Source: a virus
IMG/VR virus record: IMGVR_UViG_3300042564_005549
Location: 1 to 64,000 of that record
Direction: 5' to 3' (one strand)
DNA length: 64,000 bases
The position numbers and the translations under genes are program-made. Below are positions 1 to 8,263 of this stretch, piece by piece (the first letter of the stretch is position 1; each line of letters starts with the position of its first letter). The notes beneath the pieces were generated by a model. It worked only from the letters and a program-made list of their open reading frames with translations. It searched no databases and was not told the DNA's origin.

Positions 1-1654
1 TATAGACAATTTTCTCAATAGTGTTTTCGAATATTGGATAATAAACGAGGACACTATTTTTTTGCCCATAACGATATGCTCTATCCTCCGCTTGACTATG
101 ATGTGCGGGAACAAATGACAAATCATTCATAATTACAATTTCTGCAGCAGTCAACGTGATACCAACACCACCGGCAATTATGTTTGATATGAATACTTTT
201 ACTTTATCGTTATTTTGAAACTTGTCAACAGACTCCTGTCTCCTTTCTTTCGACATTCTACCATCAAGAGTGACACAAGTCTTCTTATATTTTTCTTGTA
301 ACAAATCTAATGAACTTGTAAAGTTCGTAAACACAATTACCTTCTTACCTTGGTCAATACATTTATCAATCAATTCACAAGTGTACGGTATTTTTTCAAT
401 TGCAATTAATTGACGAATCTTCATCAATCTATTAAGTGTAACAGTAATACTTTCATTCTCCTTGTTATCTTTACTGATTCTCATAAAATCTTCTAATTCA
501 TCATCGTAGAAAGTATTTTTAAGTTCTAAATAAACAGGAGTTACAATTTTTTCAGGTAAGTCAAGTATGTCAGTTTTCATTCTACGTAAAACAAGACTTT
601 TGGTCCTCTCACGAAGTTCATCTAAATTACTTGCACCACTTGTATTCCAAACTTTTCTTTGACCAACTCTAAATTGGTAACCGGCGCAATATCTTCTTAC
701 ATACGATTGCCAATTCAATGTTAATGGAGACTCAACAATTTTTAATAAGTTGAAGTAGTTTATTGGTCTTGATGTCATAGGGGTACCCGTTAATAACCAA
801 ACTTTTGGAATCTGTTCCAATACGTCGTTTAATAATCGAGTTCTTTGTGCGGTATTATTTGAAATGTAATGTGCTTCATCGACAATTGCCAATTCAAATC
901 CTGCGTTAATCAATAACTTATAATCGTCACTATCCTCACTTTTATCGGTACTATGGAAGTTCTTTAAGATATCGTAGTTTATAATGTAATAATCAAAGGT
1001 GGACCCCCATTTACGTCCCTCAACTAACATTATCCTTCTATCGGTATAATTCTCAATTTCTCTTTGCCAGTTAATTTTCAGGGATGCCGGACAAACTATC
1101 AGAATTTTTCTGGCATTTGATTCTAATGACGCAATAACGGCTGCGGTCGTTTTACCAAGACCCATATCGTCAGCAAGAATAAACTTATCATTTGCTAATA
1201 ATTTTTCAATGGCTATCTTTTGATGTTCCATTGGTGGTCTTTTATGGTAAGGAGAATAATCAATAACTCTATTTAATTTCTTTTCTTCTTGTAAGATTGC
1301 AGATTTAGGAACCCACATCGCGTGGAATTTATCTGAATCGATGACCTTACCCCATATATGAAACGCTTTATCGGATTCACATAGTAACTTCTCAACCCAT
1401 ATCGTTTTAGGAACACTAACTAATAAACGTTGTTCCATAATCTTTTCACCAAATGAATCAACAATGTTAACATACTTCCTTGCAACTTTGGGAGTTACCG
1501 ATTGGTATTTTATAACATATTCTGCTTGTGGTCGAGTAAAGGTAAAACTCTTAGCAGTCTCTAATTTAGACTTCCATTCTAATAATTGATTATTAGAGCC
1601 ATCATACGTTGATAGTATAGTTCTAGCCTCTATTTCGGGAATTTTATTTTCCAT
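1..1654 (-). CDS. SNF2/DEAD-like helicase (partial, C-terminus cut by window edge)
   Basis: This is a superfamily 2 DNA-dependent ATPase of the SNF2 type. Phage members include T4 UvsW-like and SWI/SNF-like proteins that remodel forks or recombination intermediates. Translating the minus strand from the ATG at 1654 gives about 551 residues without a stop. Motif I (DDMGLGKT) lies near residue 160, motif II (DEAH) near 258, motif III (LTGTP) soon after, and the helicase C-terminal arginine motif (QAEDRAYRYGQ) near 520. The QxxDRxxRxGQ form is typical of SNF2 rather than UvsW. The N-terminal 150 residues are not recognised. The start follows a TATTTATA element read toward the gene and diverges from the neck gene at 1703. 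The role in this phage is inferred. Confidence 0.9.
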   Translation of the reverse strand, partial: MENKIPEIEARTILSTYDGSNNQLLEWKSKLETAKSFTFTRPQAEYVIKYQSVTPKVARKYVNIVDSFGEKIMEQRLLVSVPKTIWVEKLLCESDKAFHIWGKVIDSDKFHAMWVPKSAILQEEKKLNRVIDYSPYHKRPPMEHQKIAIEKLLANDKFILADDMGLGKTTAAVIASLESNARKILIVCPASLKINWQREIENYTDRRIMLVEGRKWGSTFDYYIINYDILKNFHSTDKSEDSDDYKLLINAGFELAIVDEAHYISNNTAQRTRLLNDVLEQIPKVWLLTGTPMTSRPINYFNLLKIVESPLTLNWQSYVRRYCAGYQFRVGQRKVWNTSGASNLDELRERTKSLVLRRMKTDILDLPEKIVTPVYLELKNTFYDDELEDFMRISKDNKENESITVTLNRLMKIRQLIAIEKIPYTCELIDKCIDQGKKVIVFTNFTSSLDLLQEKYKKTCVTLDGRMSKERRQESVDKFQNNDKVKVFISNIIAGGVGITLTAAEIVIMNDLSFVPAHHSQAEDRAYRYGQKNSVLVYYPIFENTIEKIVY

Positions 1655-1661
1655 ATTAAAA

Positions 1662-1669
1662 TATAAATA
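1662..1669 (-). promoter_or_regulatory. TATTTATA start-region element (minus strand)
   Basis: Exact TATTTATA on the minus strand, 7 nt before the helicase ATG. It shows that the element keeps its orientation relative to the gene on both strands. Confidence 0.5.
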
Positions 1670-1689
1670 ATTAGATTGAATATTTAAAC

Positions 1690-1697
1690 TATTTATA
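1690..1697 (+). promoter_or_regulatory. TATTTATA start-region element
   Basis: Exact TATTTATA, 5 nt before the ATG at 1703. It forms a divergent pair with the element at 1662-1669. Confidence 0.5.
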
Positions 1698-1702
1698 GAG
1701 GT

Positions 1703-2215
1703 ATGGATAATAAACTACCAATCACAAGAATGTCCAAATTCTTCTCTAATGAAGACTTTGAACTACAGATTCAAATGGGGCAAGAGTACTTGCACGGAGA
1801 TTTAAATATGAAATTGGTTGTCTATCGTGTAGATAGAGCTAAGACCGATAAGGATAGTGTATACGGTGAAGTTGGTAAGGATGAAATTAAATACTTCCCA
1901 CCAATTGAGATTAACGCATTGGTTAAAGTTGAAGAACCGAAGAACTCATCATATAAAAATGGTATGTTGAGGTATCTTGAGCCAGGTAATCTTATATGTC
2001 AAGTCTATTTAAAACATTTAGATGAATTGGGTGTGGAGATTAAATACGGTGATTATATTGGTTATCCTGAGTCTGAAGGTAGAATTAGATATTATACCGT
2101 AACAAATGATGGTAGAGTGACTTCCGATAATAAACATAATTATTTTGGATACAAACCGTATTACCGTACAATAACTTGTGCACCTGTACAAGAATCTGAA
2201 TTTAGAGGAATATAA
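1703..2215 (+). CDS. Probable neck / head-tail connector protein
   Basis: A 170-residue protein that opens the tail gene run and is followed directly by the tail-terminator candidate. The middle and C-terminal part (residues about 90-165) has a beta-rich pattern with a KYGDYIGY segment. This recalls the region of T4 gp14-like neck proteins in which a stated geometry such as 'KEGDLIYFP' is followed by an aromatic-rich stretch. No signal peptide or membrane segment is visible. The position just before the terminator and sheath genes supports a neck role, but sequence similarity is weak by eye. It could also be another head-completion protein. Confidence 0.45.
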   Translation: MDNKLPITRMSKFFSNEDFELQIQMGQEYLHGDLNMKLVVYRVDRAKTDKDSVYGEVGKDEIKYFPPIEINALVKVEEPKNSSYKNGMLRYLEPGNLICQVYLKHLDELGVEIKYGDYIGYPESEGRIRYYTVTNDGRVTSDNKHNYFGYKPYYRTITCAPVQESEFRGI

Positions 2216-2216
2216 T

Positions 2217-3452
2217 ATGCCACTGCCAAAAAGAAAAAACAACATCTCGGTATACCGACAAAAGGAATTGTTAGATAGAAGACAAGAGTTACTTGAAAGA
2301 ATAACCAAATCTGACACATACCTACCTGATTCCATTTTACACGATGATTTGGATTTTGGTATGCTTGAATATGTTAAAACTAACTTTAAGGTAGTATCTG
2401 ACGGTGTTCAGATTCCTGTTATCGATAAAATATTAACAATCCAAAGATGGGGTGAAATAACAAACAATTGGAGTTTTTCAGATGAGGATGGTAATATGAA
2501 ACTACCATTCATTGCAATTATCAGAAAACCTGACGTTCAACCGGGAACAAATCCAATAGTTCAAAGAACGATTCCTGATAGAAGAACATTCTATTACGCA
2601 TCTGTTCCAACTTGGAACGGTACTCAAATGGGTGCCGATGTTTACAAGATACCTCAACCCGTGGCAGTTGATATTAGTTATGAGGTTGTAATCGTTTGTC
2701 AAAAATTCAGAGATTTGAACAGATTTAATAAAATCGTACTACAAAATTTCTCATCAAGACAAGATTACACAACAGTTAAAGGACATTTTGTTCCAATCAT
2801 ATTAGACAAGAATAGTGACAACTCTCCAATAGATTCAATGGACGGTCGTAAATTCTATATGCAGACATACGACTTTACGATGTTAGGATTTTTAATCGAC
2901 GAGGAAGAGTTTGAGGTTAAACCTGCGGTTAGTAGGTTATTTTTGATGACTGAGTTCATTGGTACAAAACCATTCGAAAAGAAATTCTTCAACAAATCAA
3001 TTGAGACCACGACTGCGAAGTTCGTAGCTGATGGTATGCAAACAACATTTAGTGTTGGTGAATCAATAGGGTTTTTGTTTTCAGTGGCTATAAATGGTCT
3101 TGTTCAAGAACCCGATGTTGATTACTTCCACATTGCAGGAACTTCTAAAATTACATTTGCAGAACCACCAAGTGAAAATTTTGAAATAACCATTTCATAC
3201 TATGCGGGTAGAAATAGTGTTTTCATTGATAGTTACGGTAAACCTTTATTCTTACAAAGTGAAAATTTTATATATGATGGGTCATCATTAGTTTTTACAG
3301 TTCAAAATAAGATTGATAGTGTTATTAACGTTAACGTGAACGGTCTTATCGATGAGGAAGGGGAAGGATTTGCAATTTCAGGAGACAAGGAAATTACGTT
3401 GTTGTTTGAACCGGTTGTTGGTTCGAATATTGGTATCACGTATATCAACTAA
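2217..3452 (+). CDS. Probable tail terminator / sheath stabiliser (T4 gp15-like)
   Basis: I chose the ATG at 2217 because an AGAGGA ribosome site lies 7 nt upstream and the previous gene ends at 2215. A GTG 39 nt further upstream would overlap that gene. The protein has 411 residues. Residues about 60-240 carry features seen in T4 gp15-type tail completion proteins: a 'KLPFIAI' strand, a proline-rich loop, then a beta strand and helix with RFNKIVLQNF. The C-terminal 130 residues are two tandem copies of a beta module of about 60 residues, each with a (V/A)xxDG...TF start and an (V/I)NGLxxE core. The family call rests on position before sheath and tube plus this pattern. Confidence 0.5.
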   Translation: MPLPKRKNNISVYRQKELLDRRQELLERITKSDTYLPDSILHDDLDFGMLEYVKTNFKVVSDGVQIPVIDKILTIQRWGEITNNWSFSDEDGNMKLPFIAIIRKPDVQPGTNPIVQRTIPDRRTFYYASVPTWNGTQMGADVYKIPQPVAVDISYEVVIVCQKFRDLNRFNKIVLQNFSSRQDYTTVKGHFVPIILDKNSDNSPIDSMDGRKFYMQTYDFTMLGFLIDEEEFEVKPAVSRLFLMTEFIGTKPFEKKFFNKSIETTTAKFVADGMQTTFSVGESIGFLFSVAINGLVQEPDVDYFHIAGTSKITFAEPPSENFEITISYYAGRNSVFIDSYGKPLFLQSENFIYDGSSLVFTVQNKIDSVINVNVNGLIDEEGEGFAISGDKEITLLFEPVVGSNIGITYIN

Positions 3453-3607
3453 GATTCACCATATATATCCTTTTTCTTAGGTTTACAATACTCATCTATC
3501 CATTTTTCTAAAACCTTGTAAATTTTTAATCCATTTTTATCACAATAGGTTTTCAACATTTCGTGATGTTTATCACTAATTTTTACGTTTTTGCTTTTGT
3601 TTTCCAT
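3449..3607 (-). CDS. Small ribbon-helix-helix-like DNA-binding protein
   Basis: A 52-residue minus-strand gene, convergent with and overlapping the stop of the terminator gene. The product begins MENKSKNVKISDKHHEML: one short strand (VKI), then two helices (HHEMLKTYCDKNG and KIYKVLEKWIDEYC) and a basic tail. This is the Arc/CopG/ParG-type ribbon-helix-helix layout. Such proteins usually dimerise and bind inverted or direct repeats. A TATTTATC element lies 6 nt upstream, and AAAGATA repeats fill the divergent space before the sheath gene. A transcriptional repressor acting there is a reasonable inference. The gene is short, but its start context and codon pattern match its neighbours. Confidence 0.65.
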   Translation of the reverse strand: MENKSKNVKISDKHHEMLKTYCDKNGLKIYKVLEKWIDEYCKPKKKDIYGES

Positions 3608-3610
3608 ATT

Positions 3611-3690
3611 AAAGATAAATAATAATAAAAAAAGATAATTAACTATCTTTTATAAGAAAAGTACGGAAATCTTTGCTAAAAACAAAGATA
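3611..3690. promoter_or_regulatory. AAAGATA repeat array, candidate operator
   Basis: AAAGATA occurs at 3611-3617, 3631-3637 and 3684-3690. The inverted form TATCTTT lies at 3644-3650, making a palindrome (3630-3651) with 8-bp arms and a 6-nt centre. The array fills the divergent space between the ribbon-helix-helix-like gene and the sheath gene. Operator function is inferred from this position. Confidence 0.4.
3614..3621 (-). promoter_or_regulatory. TATTTATC start-region element (minus strand)
   Basis: Seven of eight bases match TATTTATA, reading toward the 52-residue gene, 6 nt before its ATG at 3607. Confidence 0.4.
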
Positions 3691-3696
3691 TTTATT
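3689..3696 (+). promoter_or_regulatory. TATTTATT start-region element
   Basis: TATTTATT, 38 nt before the sheath ATG at 3735, overlapping the last AAAGATA copy. The overlap is what would be expected if a repressor competed with promoter use. Confidence 0.45.
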
Positions 3697-3734
3697 GAAT
3701 AAGTAATAAAAATAATTTAACCAAACAACAATCG

Positions 3735-6572
3735 ATGGCAAATTCAAACAAAGTATTCGTTTCTCCAGGTGTATATACGTCTGAGAAAGATTTAACATTT
3801 GTTGCACAAAGTGTCGGAGTAACAACATTAGGATTAGCAGGCGAAACTTTAAAAGGTCCAGCTTTCGAACCCGTATTGATTACAGATTTTGATGAATTCA
3901 AAACGTACTTTGGTCCAACATCACCTGAAAAATATGGTAATGGAAACCCAAAATATGAATTGGCATATGTGGCAAAGGCTTATTTACAAGAGTCTAACCA
4001 ATTATTCGTAACAAGAGTACTTGGATTAACAGGTTTCAAACCTAATAAAACATTCGGTATTAAAACTATTGCCGGTATCACTTGGGATTCTACAGAAACC
4101 CCTGTTGAGACTTCAGGAACTTTAATACCAACAGTAACAGGAATTACAGGAAGTACATTCTTCTCTGCGTTATCAGGTAAAACTGCTAGTACAGGTGATA
4201 GTGTTACTGACTTTATTGTTGACGGTTCATACTCTAATGGTGATTGGTTCACAATTGGTGTTGTTCCTGAAGATGATATTGCAACACAAACAGGTACTCA
4301 ATTAACTAGTCCATTAGGTGAATACACCAATCAAAACTGGTATAACACATACTACACAACAAGTGGTGGAAACGTTAACGGTTTATATTCTTACTTATTT
4401 AGTTATTCAGGAGCGTCTTCTACTTTCGTAGTAACAAGATACAACTATACAGGAACAACAAGTAACAGTTATGGTGATATCACAGTTGCGGCTTTAAGAC
4501 CTCGTGGTGGATACACAATGGAGTCATTAGATTTAGAAGTTACCACAAATGCTGGTTTCTTAATTAGTTCTGATACTTTAACCACAAATCCATTGGGTGA
4601 GTTTACAATTAATGTAACAGGTTCTACAAGTGGAGCAAAAGAATTTACTTGTTCTTTAGACACTACTTCTTCAAAATATATTACAAAAGTATTAGGTAAT
4701 GACGTATTTGACAAGAAACGTGATGAGATACCTGTATATGTTCACGAAGTTTACCCAACATTAATTAAGACATTATTTGAACAAGGTTTAATTCTTGGTT
4801 TAAGTTTGGATGAAGTTTACCACACAGTTGGAACTGACTTCGTTGGGGAATGGGATACACCAGCATCTCCGATGGTAGTTTCTGAAGTACGTGGTGGTAG
4901 AGTTTCTGACTTATTCCAAGTATTCACAGTTTCTGACGGTAACGCCGCTAACTATCAAGTGAAGATTACATTCCTTAACATTGATTTAGATACCGGTGAA
5001 TTTGATATTCTTGTTCGTGATTTCAACGATACTGACGATAATATGGTTGTATTGGAGAAATTTACAAGATGTACAATGGATTCAACATTACCAGGTTATG
5101 TAGCAAGAAAAGTTGGTACACAAGACGGTGAATATGAATTACGTTCAAAATACGTTATGTTAGTTATGGCTGACGAACACCCTGAAGATGCAATTCCTGC
5201 AGGTTTCAAAGGATTCGTTGCTGATAATTTAGCGAGTTCAACATCTGTAATAGGTGCTGTTAAATACAAAACACAATTCTTAGATGCGGGTGAAGAGACC
5301 GGTTCGTACTCATTAACAGGAGAACCAACATTATCAGCACAAGGAGATAAACCAAAGAAAACATCTTTAGGTCTATCATCACAAGTTGGTTTTGATAGTG
5401 ACTTATTAAAATACAAAGGTGTTGCACCTGATGCGGTAACTGTAGGTTTCCACTTATCATCTAATGCTTCTTCAATCACAGGTAATACAATCACTGGTAA
5501 AATGTTTGATTGTACACCATACGATTTAGAAGGTGTAAGTAAAGGTAAATTAGAAACAGTTGCATATCGTAAATTCACATTTGCAGTATGTGGTGGTTTC
5601 GATGGTTGGGACATTTATAGAAGTTCAAGAACTAACGGAGACGGTTATGTGTTCGGTAAAAGAACATATGTATCGGGACATACAACTAATAGTGGTGTGT
5701 TTAGTACTTCAGTTGGTAACTCTGACTATTATGCTTACTTAAAAGGAATTGAAACATATTCTAACCCTGAAGCTGTTGATATTAACATATTTGCAACTCC
5801 GGGTATCAATTTCGATGACCACAATTCTTTGGTAACTCAAACAATTGACATTATTGAAAACGATAGAGCGGATTCACTTTATATCATTAACTCACCAAAT
5901 GTTTCATCATCTGACGAAGTTACTGATTTATTAGACGGAGCAAACTTAGATAGTAACTATTCTGCAACATATTGGCCTTGGATTCAAGTTAGAGATAACG
6001 ACAATTCAACTCAATTATATCTACCACCAACAGGTGAGGTTGTAAGAAACATCGCATTAACTGATAATGTTTCTTATCCTTGGTTCGCGGTAGCAGGTTA
6101 TTCAAGAGGTTTGGTGAATTCAATCAAAGCTTTCAAAAAGTTAACTCTTGATGAAAGAGATTCACTTTACAAAAATAGAATTAACCCAATTGCAACATTC
6201 TCTGATACAGGTACAATTATCTGGGGTAACAAAACATTACAAGTTAGAGAATCTGCACTTGATAGAATTAACGTAAGAAGATTACTATTAAGAGCAAGAA
6301 AGTTAATTTCTGCAGTTGCTGTAAGATTATTGTTCGAACAAAATGACGAACAAGTAAGACAAGAATTCTTGAGATTGGTTAACCCAATTCTTGAATCAAT
6401 AAAGAAAGAAAGAGGTCTTTATGACTTTAGAGTATCAGTATCAAGTGACCCTGAGGACATTGATGCTAATACATTGAGAGGTAAGATTTACATCAAACCA
6501 ACTCGTTCTCTTGAATTTATTGATGTAGAATTCATTATTACACCAACAGGTGCTTCATTTGAGAATATCTAA
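3735..6572 (+). CDS. Contractile tail sheath protein (T4 gp18-like)
   Basis: The sheath subunit polymerises around the tail tube and contracts during DNA injection. The N-terminus (VFVSPGVYTSEKD) is the standard sheath opening, followed by 'GETLKGPAFEPVLITDFDEF' and 'YGN'. The C-terminal domain (residues about 810-945) has the conserved ALDRINVRRLL, LLFEQND and GLYDFRV blocks that form the interlocking core. At 945 residues it is about 290 longer than T4 gp18 (659). The extra length lies in residues about 130-600, which are rich in Thr, Ser and Gly and probably form surface-exposed insertion domains. The tube gene follows after a 345-bp gap. Identity is secure. Confidence 0.93.
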   Translation: MANSNKVFVSPGVYTSEKDLTFVAQSVGVTTLGLAGETLKGPAFEPVLITDFDEFKTYFGPTSPEKYGNGNPKYELAYVAKAYLQESNQLFVTRVLGLTGFKPNKTFGIKTIAGITWDSTETPVETSGTLIPTVTGITGSTFFSALSGKTASTGDSVTDFIVDGSYSNGDWFTIGVVPEDDIATQTGTQLTSPLGEYTNQNWYNTYYTTSGGNVNGLYSYLFSYSGASSTFVVTRYNYTGTTSNSYGDITVAALRPRGGYTMESLDLEVTTNAGFLISSDTLTTNPLGEFTINVTGSTSGAKEFTCSLDTTSSKYITKVLGNDVFDKKRDEIPVYVHEVYPTLIKTLFEQGLILGLSLDEVYHTVGTDFVGEWDTPASPMVVSEVRGGRVSDLFQVFTVSDGNAANYQVKITFLNIDLDTGEFDILVRDFNDTDDNMVVLEKFTRCTMDSTLPGYVARKVGTQDGEYELRSKYVMLVMADEHPEDAIPAGFKGFVADNLASSTSVIGAVKYKTQFLDAGEETGSYSLTGEPTLSAQGDKPKKTSLGLSSQVGFDSDLLKYKGVAPDAVTVGFHLSSNASSITGNTITGKMFDCTPYDLEGVSKGKLETVAYRKFTFAVCGGFDGWDIYRSSRTNGDGYVFGKRTYVSGHTTNSGVFSTSVGNSDYYAYLKGIETYSNPEAVDINIFATPGINFDDHNSLVTQTIDIIENDRADSLYIINSPNVSSSDEVTDLLDGANLDSNYSATYWPWIQVRDNDNSTQLYLPPTGEVVRNIALTDNVSYPWFAVAGYSRGLVNSIKAFKKLTLDERDSLYKNRINPIATFSDTGTIIWGNKTLQVRESALDRINVRRLLLRARKLISAVAVRLLFEQNDEQVRQEFLRLVNPILESIKKERGLYDFRVSVSSDPEDIDANTLRGKIYIKPTRSLEFIDVEFIITPTGASFENI

Positions 6573-6590
6573 TCTAAAAGGAGATAAAAT

Positions 6591-6622
6591 AAAAAAGGGG
6601 TTCCGAAAGGACCCCTTTTTTT
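6591..6622 (+). terminator. Terminator after sheath gene
   Basis: A GGGG...CCCC hairpin with a GAAA loop, flanked by A6 on the left and T7 on the right, 18 nt after the sheath stop. The symmetric A and T tracts allow function in both directions. Confidence 0.85.
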
Positions 6623-6623
6623 A

Positions 6624-6872
6624 TATAGACACCATAATGGTGGGATAGAAACGTTCCACGAGGAACCAAAAATTTATAAAAATTATATCTTTATAAATTA
6701 CCCAGTATCTAGAACTAGTTGTTCTAGTATTTATTAATATATTATTAATAATCTAGTTCTTATTATGTTATTCTGGTGTCATACTGGAGCCTAGAGAAAA
6801 AATAAACAAAAAAAATGAGAAAATCAAGTCTCATCGAATAAATAAACGAAAAAAAACTATTTTCCAAATAGC
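6624..6872 (+). ncRNA. Candidate structured RNA in sheath-tube gap
   Basis: This 345-bp gap holds no gene. Hairpins by eye: GTTCC/GGAAC at 6652-6665; a 10-bp stem 6671-6680 with 6690-6699; a 7-bp stem CTAGAAC 6709-6715 with GTTCTAG 6721-6727; a 9-bp stem 6731-6739 with 6743-6751; ATGAGA/TCTCAT near 6815-6834; CTATTT/AAATAG near 6858-6872. Two longer-range 7-bp pairings, GACACCA 6628-6634 with TGGTGTC 6774-6780 and CCAGTAT 6702-6708 with ATACTGG 6781-6787, cross each other as in an H-type pseudoknot. It could be a processed RNA, a leader of the tube mRNA or a DNA-level signal. Confidence 0.35.
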
Positions 6873-6875
6873 ACA

Positions 6876-6883
6876 TATTTATA
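6876..6883 (+). promoter_or_regulatory. TATTTATA start-region element
   Basis: Exact TATTTATA, 34 nt before the tube ATG at 6918. Confidence 0.5.
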
Positions 6884-6917
6884 GGAAAGTAATAATTAAA
6901 AACTTAACAAATACAAA

Positions 6918-7406
6918 ATGGCAGATTTATTAATGAAAATGCCGGTTCCTTACGAACCGAAAAGACAGAACCGATTTATCCTAAGATTCCCTTCATCATT
7001 GGGTATCAATGAGTGGTATGTAACATCGGCTTCGAGACCTAAAGCAACAATTGCAGAAACTGAAATTCCTTTCTTAAATACATCAACATATGTTGCTGGT
7101 AGATTTAAATGGGAATCAATCTCAGTTAAATTTAAAGACCCTATTGGTCCTTCTGCAGCACAAGCATTAATGGAGTGGTTCCGTTTACACGCGGAGTCTG
7201 TTACAGGGCGTATGGGATACGCTGCTGGTTATAAAAAAGATATTGAACTTGAAATGTTAGACCCAACAGGTGTTGTGGTTGAAAAATGGATTCTTCAAGG
7301 TACATTCTTATCAGGATTGGATTTTGGTTCATTAGATTATAGCCAAGACGCTTTAGCTGATATCAGTGCTACGTTAAGAATGGATAGATGTATCCTTGTA
7401 TACTAA
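6918..7406 (+). CDS. Tail tube protein (T4 gp19-like)
   Basis: The inner tail tube subunit stacks as hexameric rings on the baseplate initiator. At 162 residues it almost equals T4 gp19 (163). The order of blocks fits the family: an N-terminal 'PKRQNRFILRFP' strand, a central SVKFKDPIGPSAAQALMEW segment, 'GRMGYAAGYKKDIELEMLDP', and a terminal LDYSQDALADISATLRMD strand. It lies between the sheath gene and the tape-measure chaperone, the usual order in contractile phages. It has its own upstream element and a terminator after it, so it is probably a separate, strongly expressed transcript. Confidence 0.93.
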   Translation: MADLLMKMPVPYEPKRQNRFILRFPSSLGINEWYVTSASRPKATIAETEIPFLNTSTYVAGRFKWESISVKFKDPIGPSAAQALMEWFRLHAESVTGRMGYAAGYKKDIELEMLDPTGVVVEKWILQGTFLSGLDFGSLDYSQDALADISATLRMDRCILVY

Positions 7407-7433
7407 TATTACAATAAACATAAAATCTGTCTT

Positions 7434-7465
7434 AAAGGTCCTCAAAAGGGACCTTTATTTTTTTT
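7434..7465 (+). terminator. Terminator after tube gene
   Basis: The stem AAAGGTCC pairs with GGGACCTTT, with a short A-rich loop and a T-rich tract, starting 27 nt after the tube stop. Confidence 0.85.
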
Positions 7466-7506
7466 ATAAACTTTACTTTATTATACTTATAGTTTAAACT
7501 TACAAT

Positions 7507-8256
7507 ATGGAAGAATTGAGAATAGACCCAACAATTGCATACGACGTAGTTGAACTACCGAGTAGAGGTATATACTACCCAAACAATAAAAAATCCTTAA
7601 GGATTGCATATCTAACGGCTGCAGATGAAAATATTTTAGCGGCACCGAATTTAATACAAACAAATTCAATTGTTAGTGAATTATTGAAAAGAAAGGTGTT
7701 AGATAAAGATATCAACACTGATGATTTAGTGGAAGAAGATAAACAAGCGATTTTAATATTCTTAAGAAATACTTCATTTGGTACTGAATATAAAATGAAT
7801 ATCACAGACCCTAAAACAGGAGAAGTTTTTTCTCAAGTATTTGACTTATCAAGTGTAAAAATTAAAGACTTCAAGTTAGAACCAAATAGTGACGGAGAAT
7901 ATAGTTTCTATATGGAAAAAAGTAAGGCTGAAGTGACTTTTAAATTCTTGACACAAAAAAATCAAACAGAAATTGATAAAATCAGAGAGAGTTGGAATGG
8001 GATTGGTGCACCACCTATTATTACCAAACAACTTGAAATGATGATTAAATCTGTTGGTGGAATTAAAGACCAAATGCAGATTAGACATTTCATTGATAGA
8101 ATGCCAATAAAGGATTCTCAAGATTTTAGAAAATTCATTTCAGAAAATAAACCAAGTTTAGATTTAACACAAACAGTAACTACCCCGTCAGGAGAGACAA
8201 CCCAAGTTGAAATCGGGTTCGGGGTTGAGTTTTTTCGCCCTTTCTACGGAATATAA
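7507..8256 (+). CDS. Baseplate hub / tape-measure chaperone (T4 gp26-like)
   Basis: A 249-residue protein of the T4 gp26-like baseplate assembly family. The N-terminus has the family's LPSRGIYYPN opening, then ADENIL, 'ELLKRKV' and 'DLVEEDKQAILIFLRNTSFGTEY'. It ends EFFRPFYGI. The place between the tube and tape-measure genes is where tail-assembly chaperones of the G/GT type are found. Near its 3' end the +1 frame is open and continues without a break into the 40-residue reading frame at 8264. The site GTT GAG TTT TTT CGC CCT at 8224-8241 looks slippery. A longer frameshift product of about 292 residues is likely. Confidence 0.75.
   Translation: MEELRIDPTIAYDVVELPSRGIYYPNNKKSLRIAYLTAADENILAAPNLIQTNSIVSELLKRKVLDKDINTDDLVEEDKQAILIFLRNTSFGTEYKMNITDPKTGEVFSQVFDLSSVKIKDFKLEPNSDGEYSFYMEKSKAEVTFKFLTQKNQTEIDKIRESWNGIGAPPIITKQLEMMIKSVGGIKDQMQIRHFIDRMPIKDSQDFRKFISENKPSLDLTQTVTTPSGETTQVEIGFGVEFFRPFYGI
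8230..8236 (+). other. Candidate programmed frameshift site (TTT TTT C)
   Basis: Two Phe codons are followed by CGC, an Arg codon that looks uncommon in this A+T-rich sequence. A +1 slip of the Phe tRNA from TTT to TTC would continue with ALSTEYKKG and then the downstream frame. A -2 slip on the six-T run reaches the same frame. Confidence 0.5.
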
Positions 8257-8263
8257 GAAAGGA

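Noticed and set aside
2178-2216. An upstream GTG start for the tail-terminator gene
   Set aside because: It overlaps the neck gene. ATG 2217 has a good ribosome site.
5096-5614. A 172-codon minus-strand frame within the sheath gene
   Set aside because: It lies fully inside a well-supported gene on the other strand.
6624-6872. tRNA or group I intron in the sheath-tube gap
   Set aside because: No T-loop sequence or acceptor stem, and the flanking genes are complete, so no splicing is needed.
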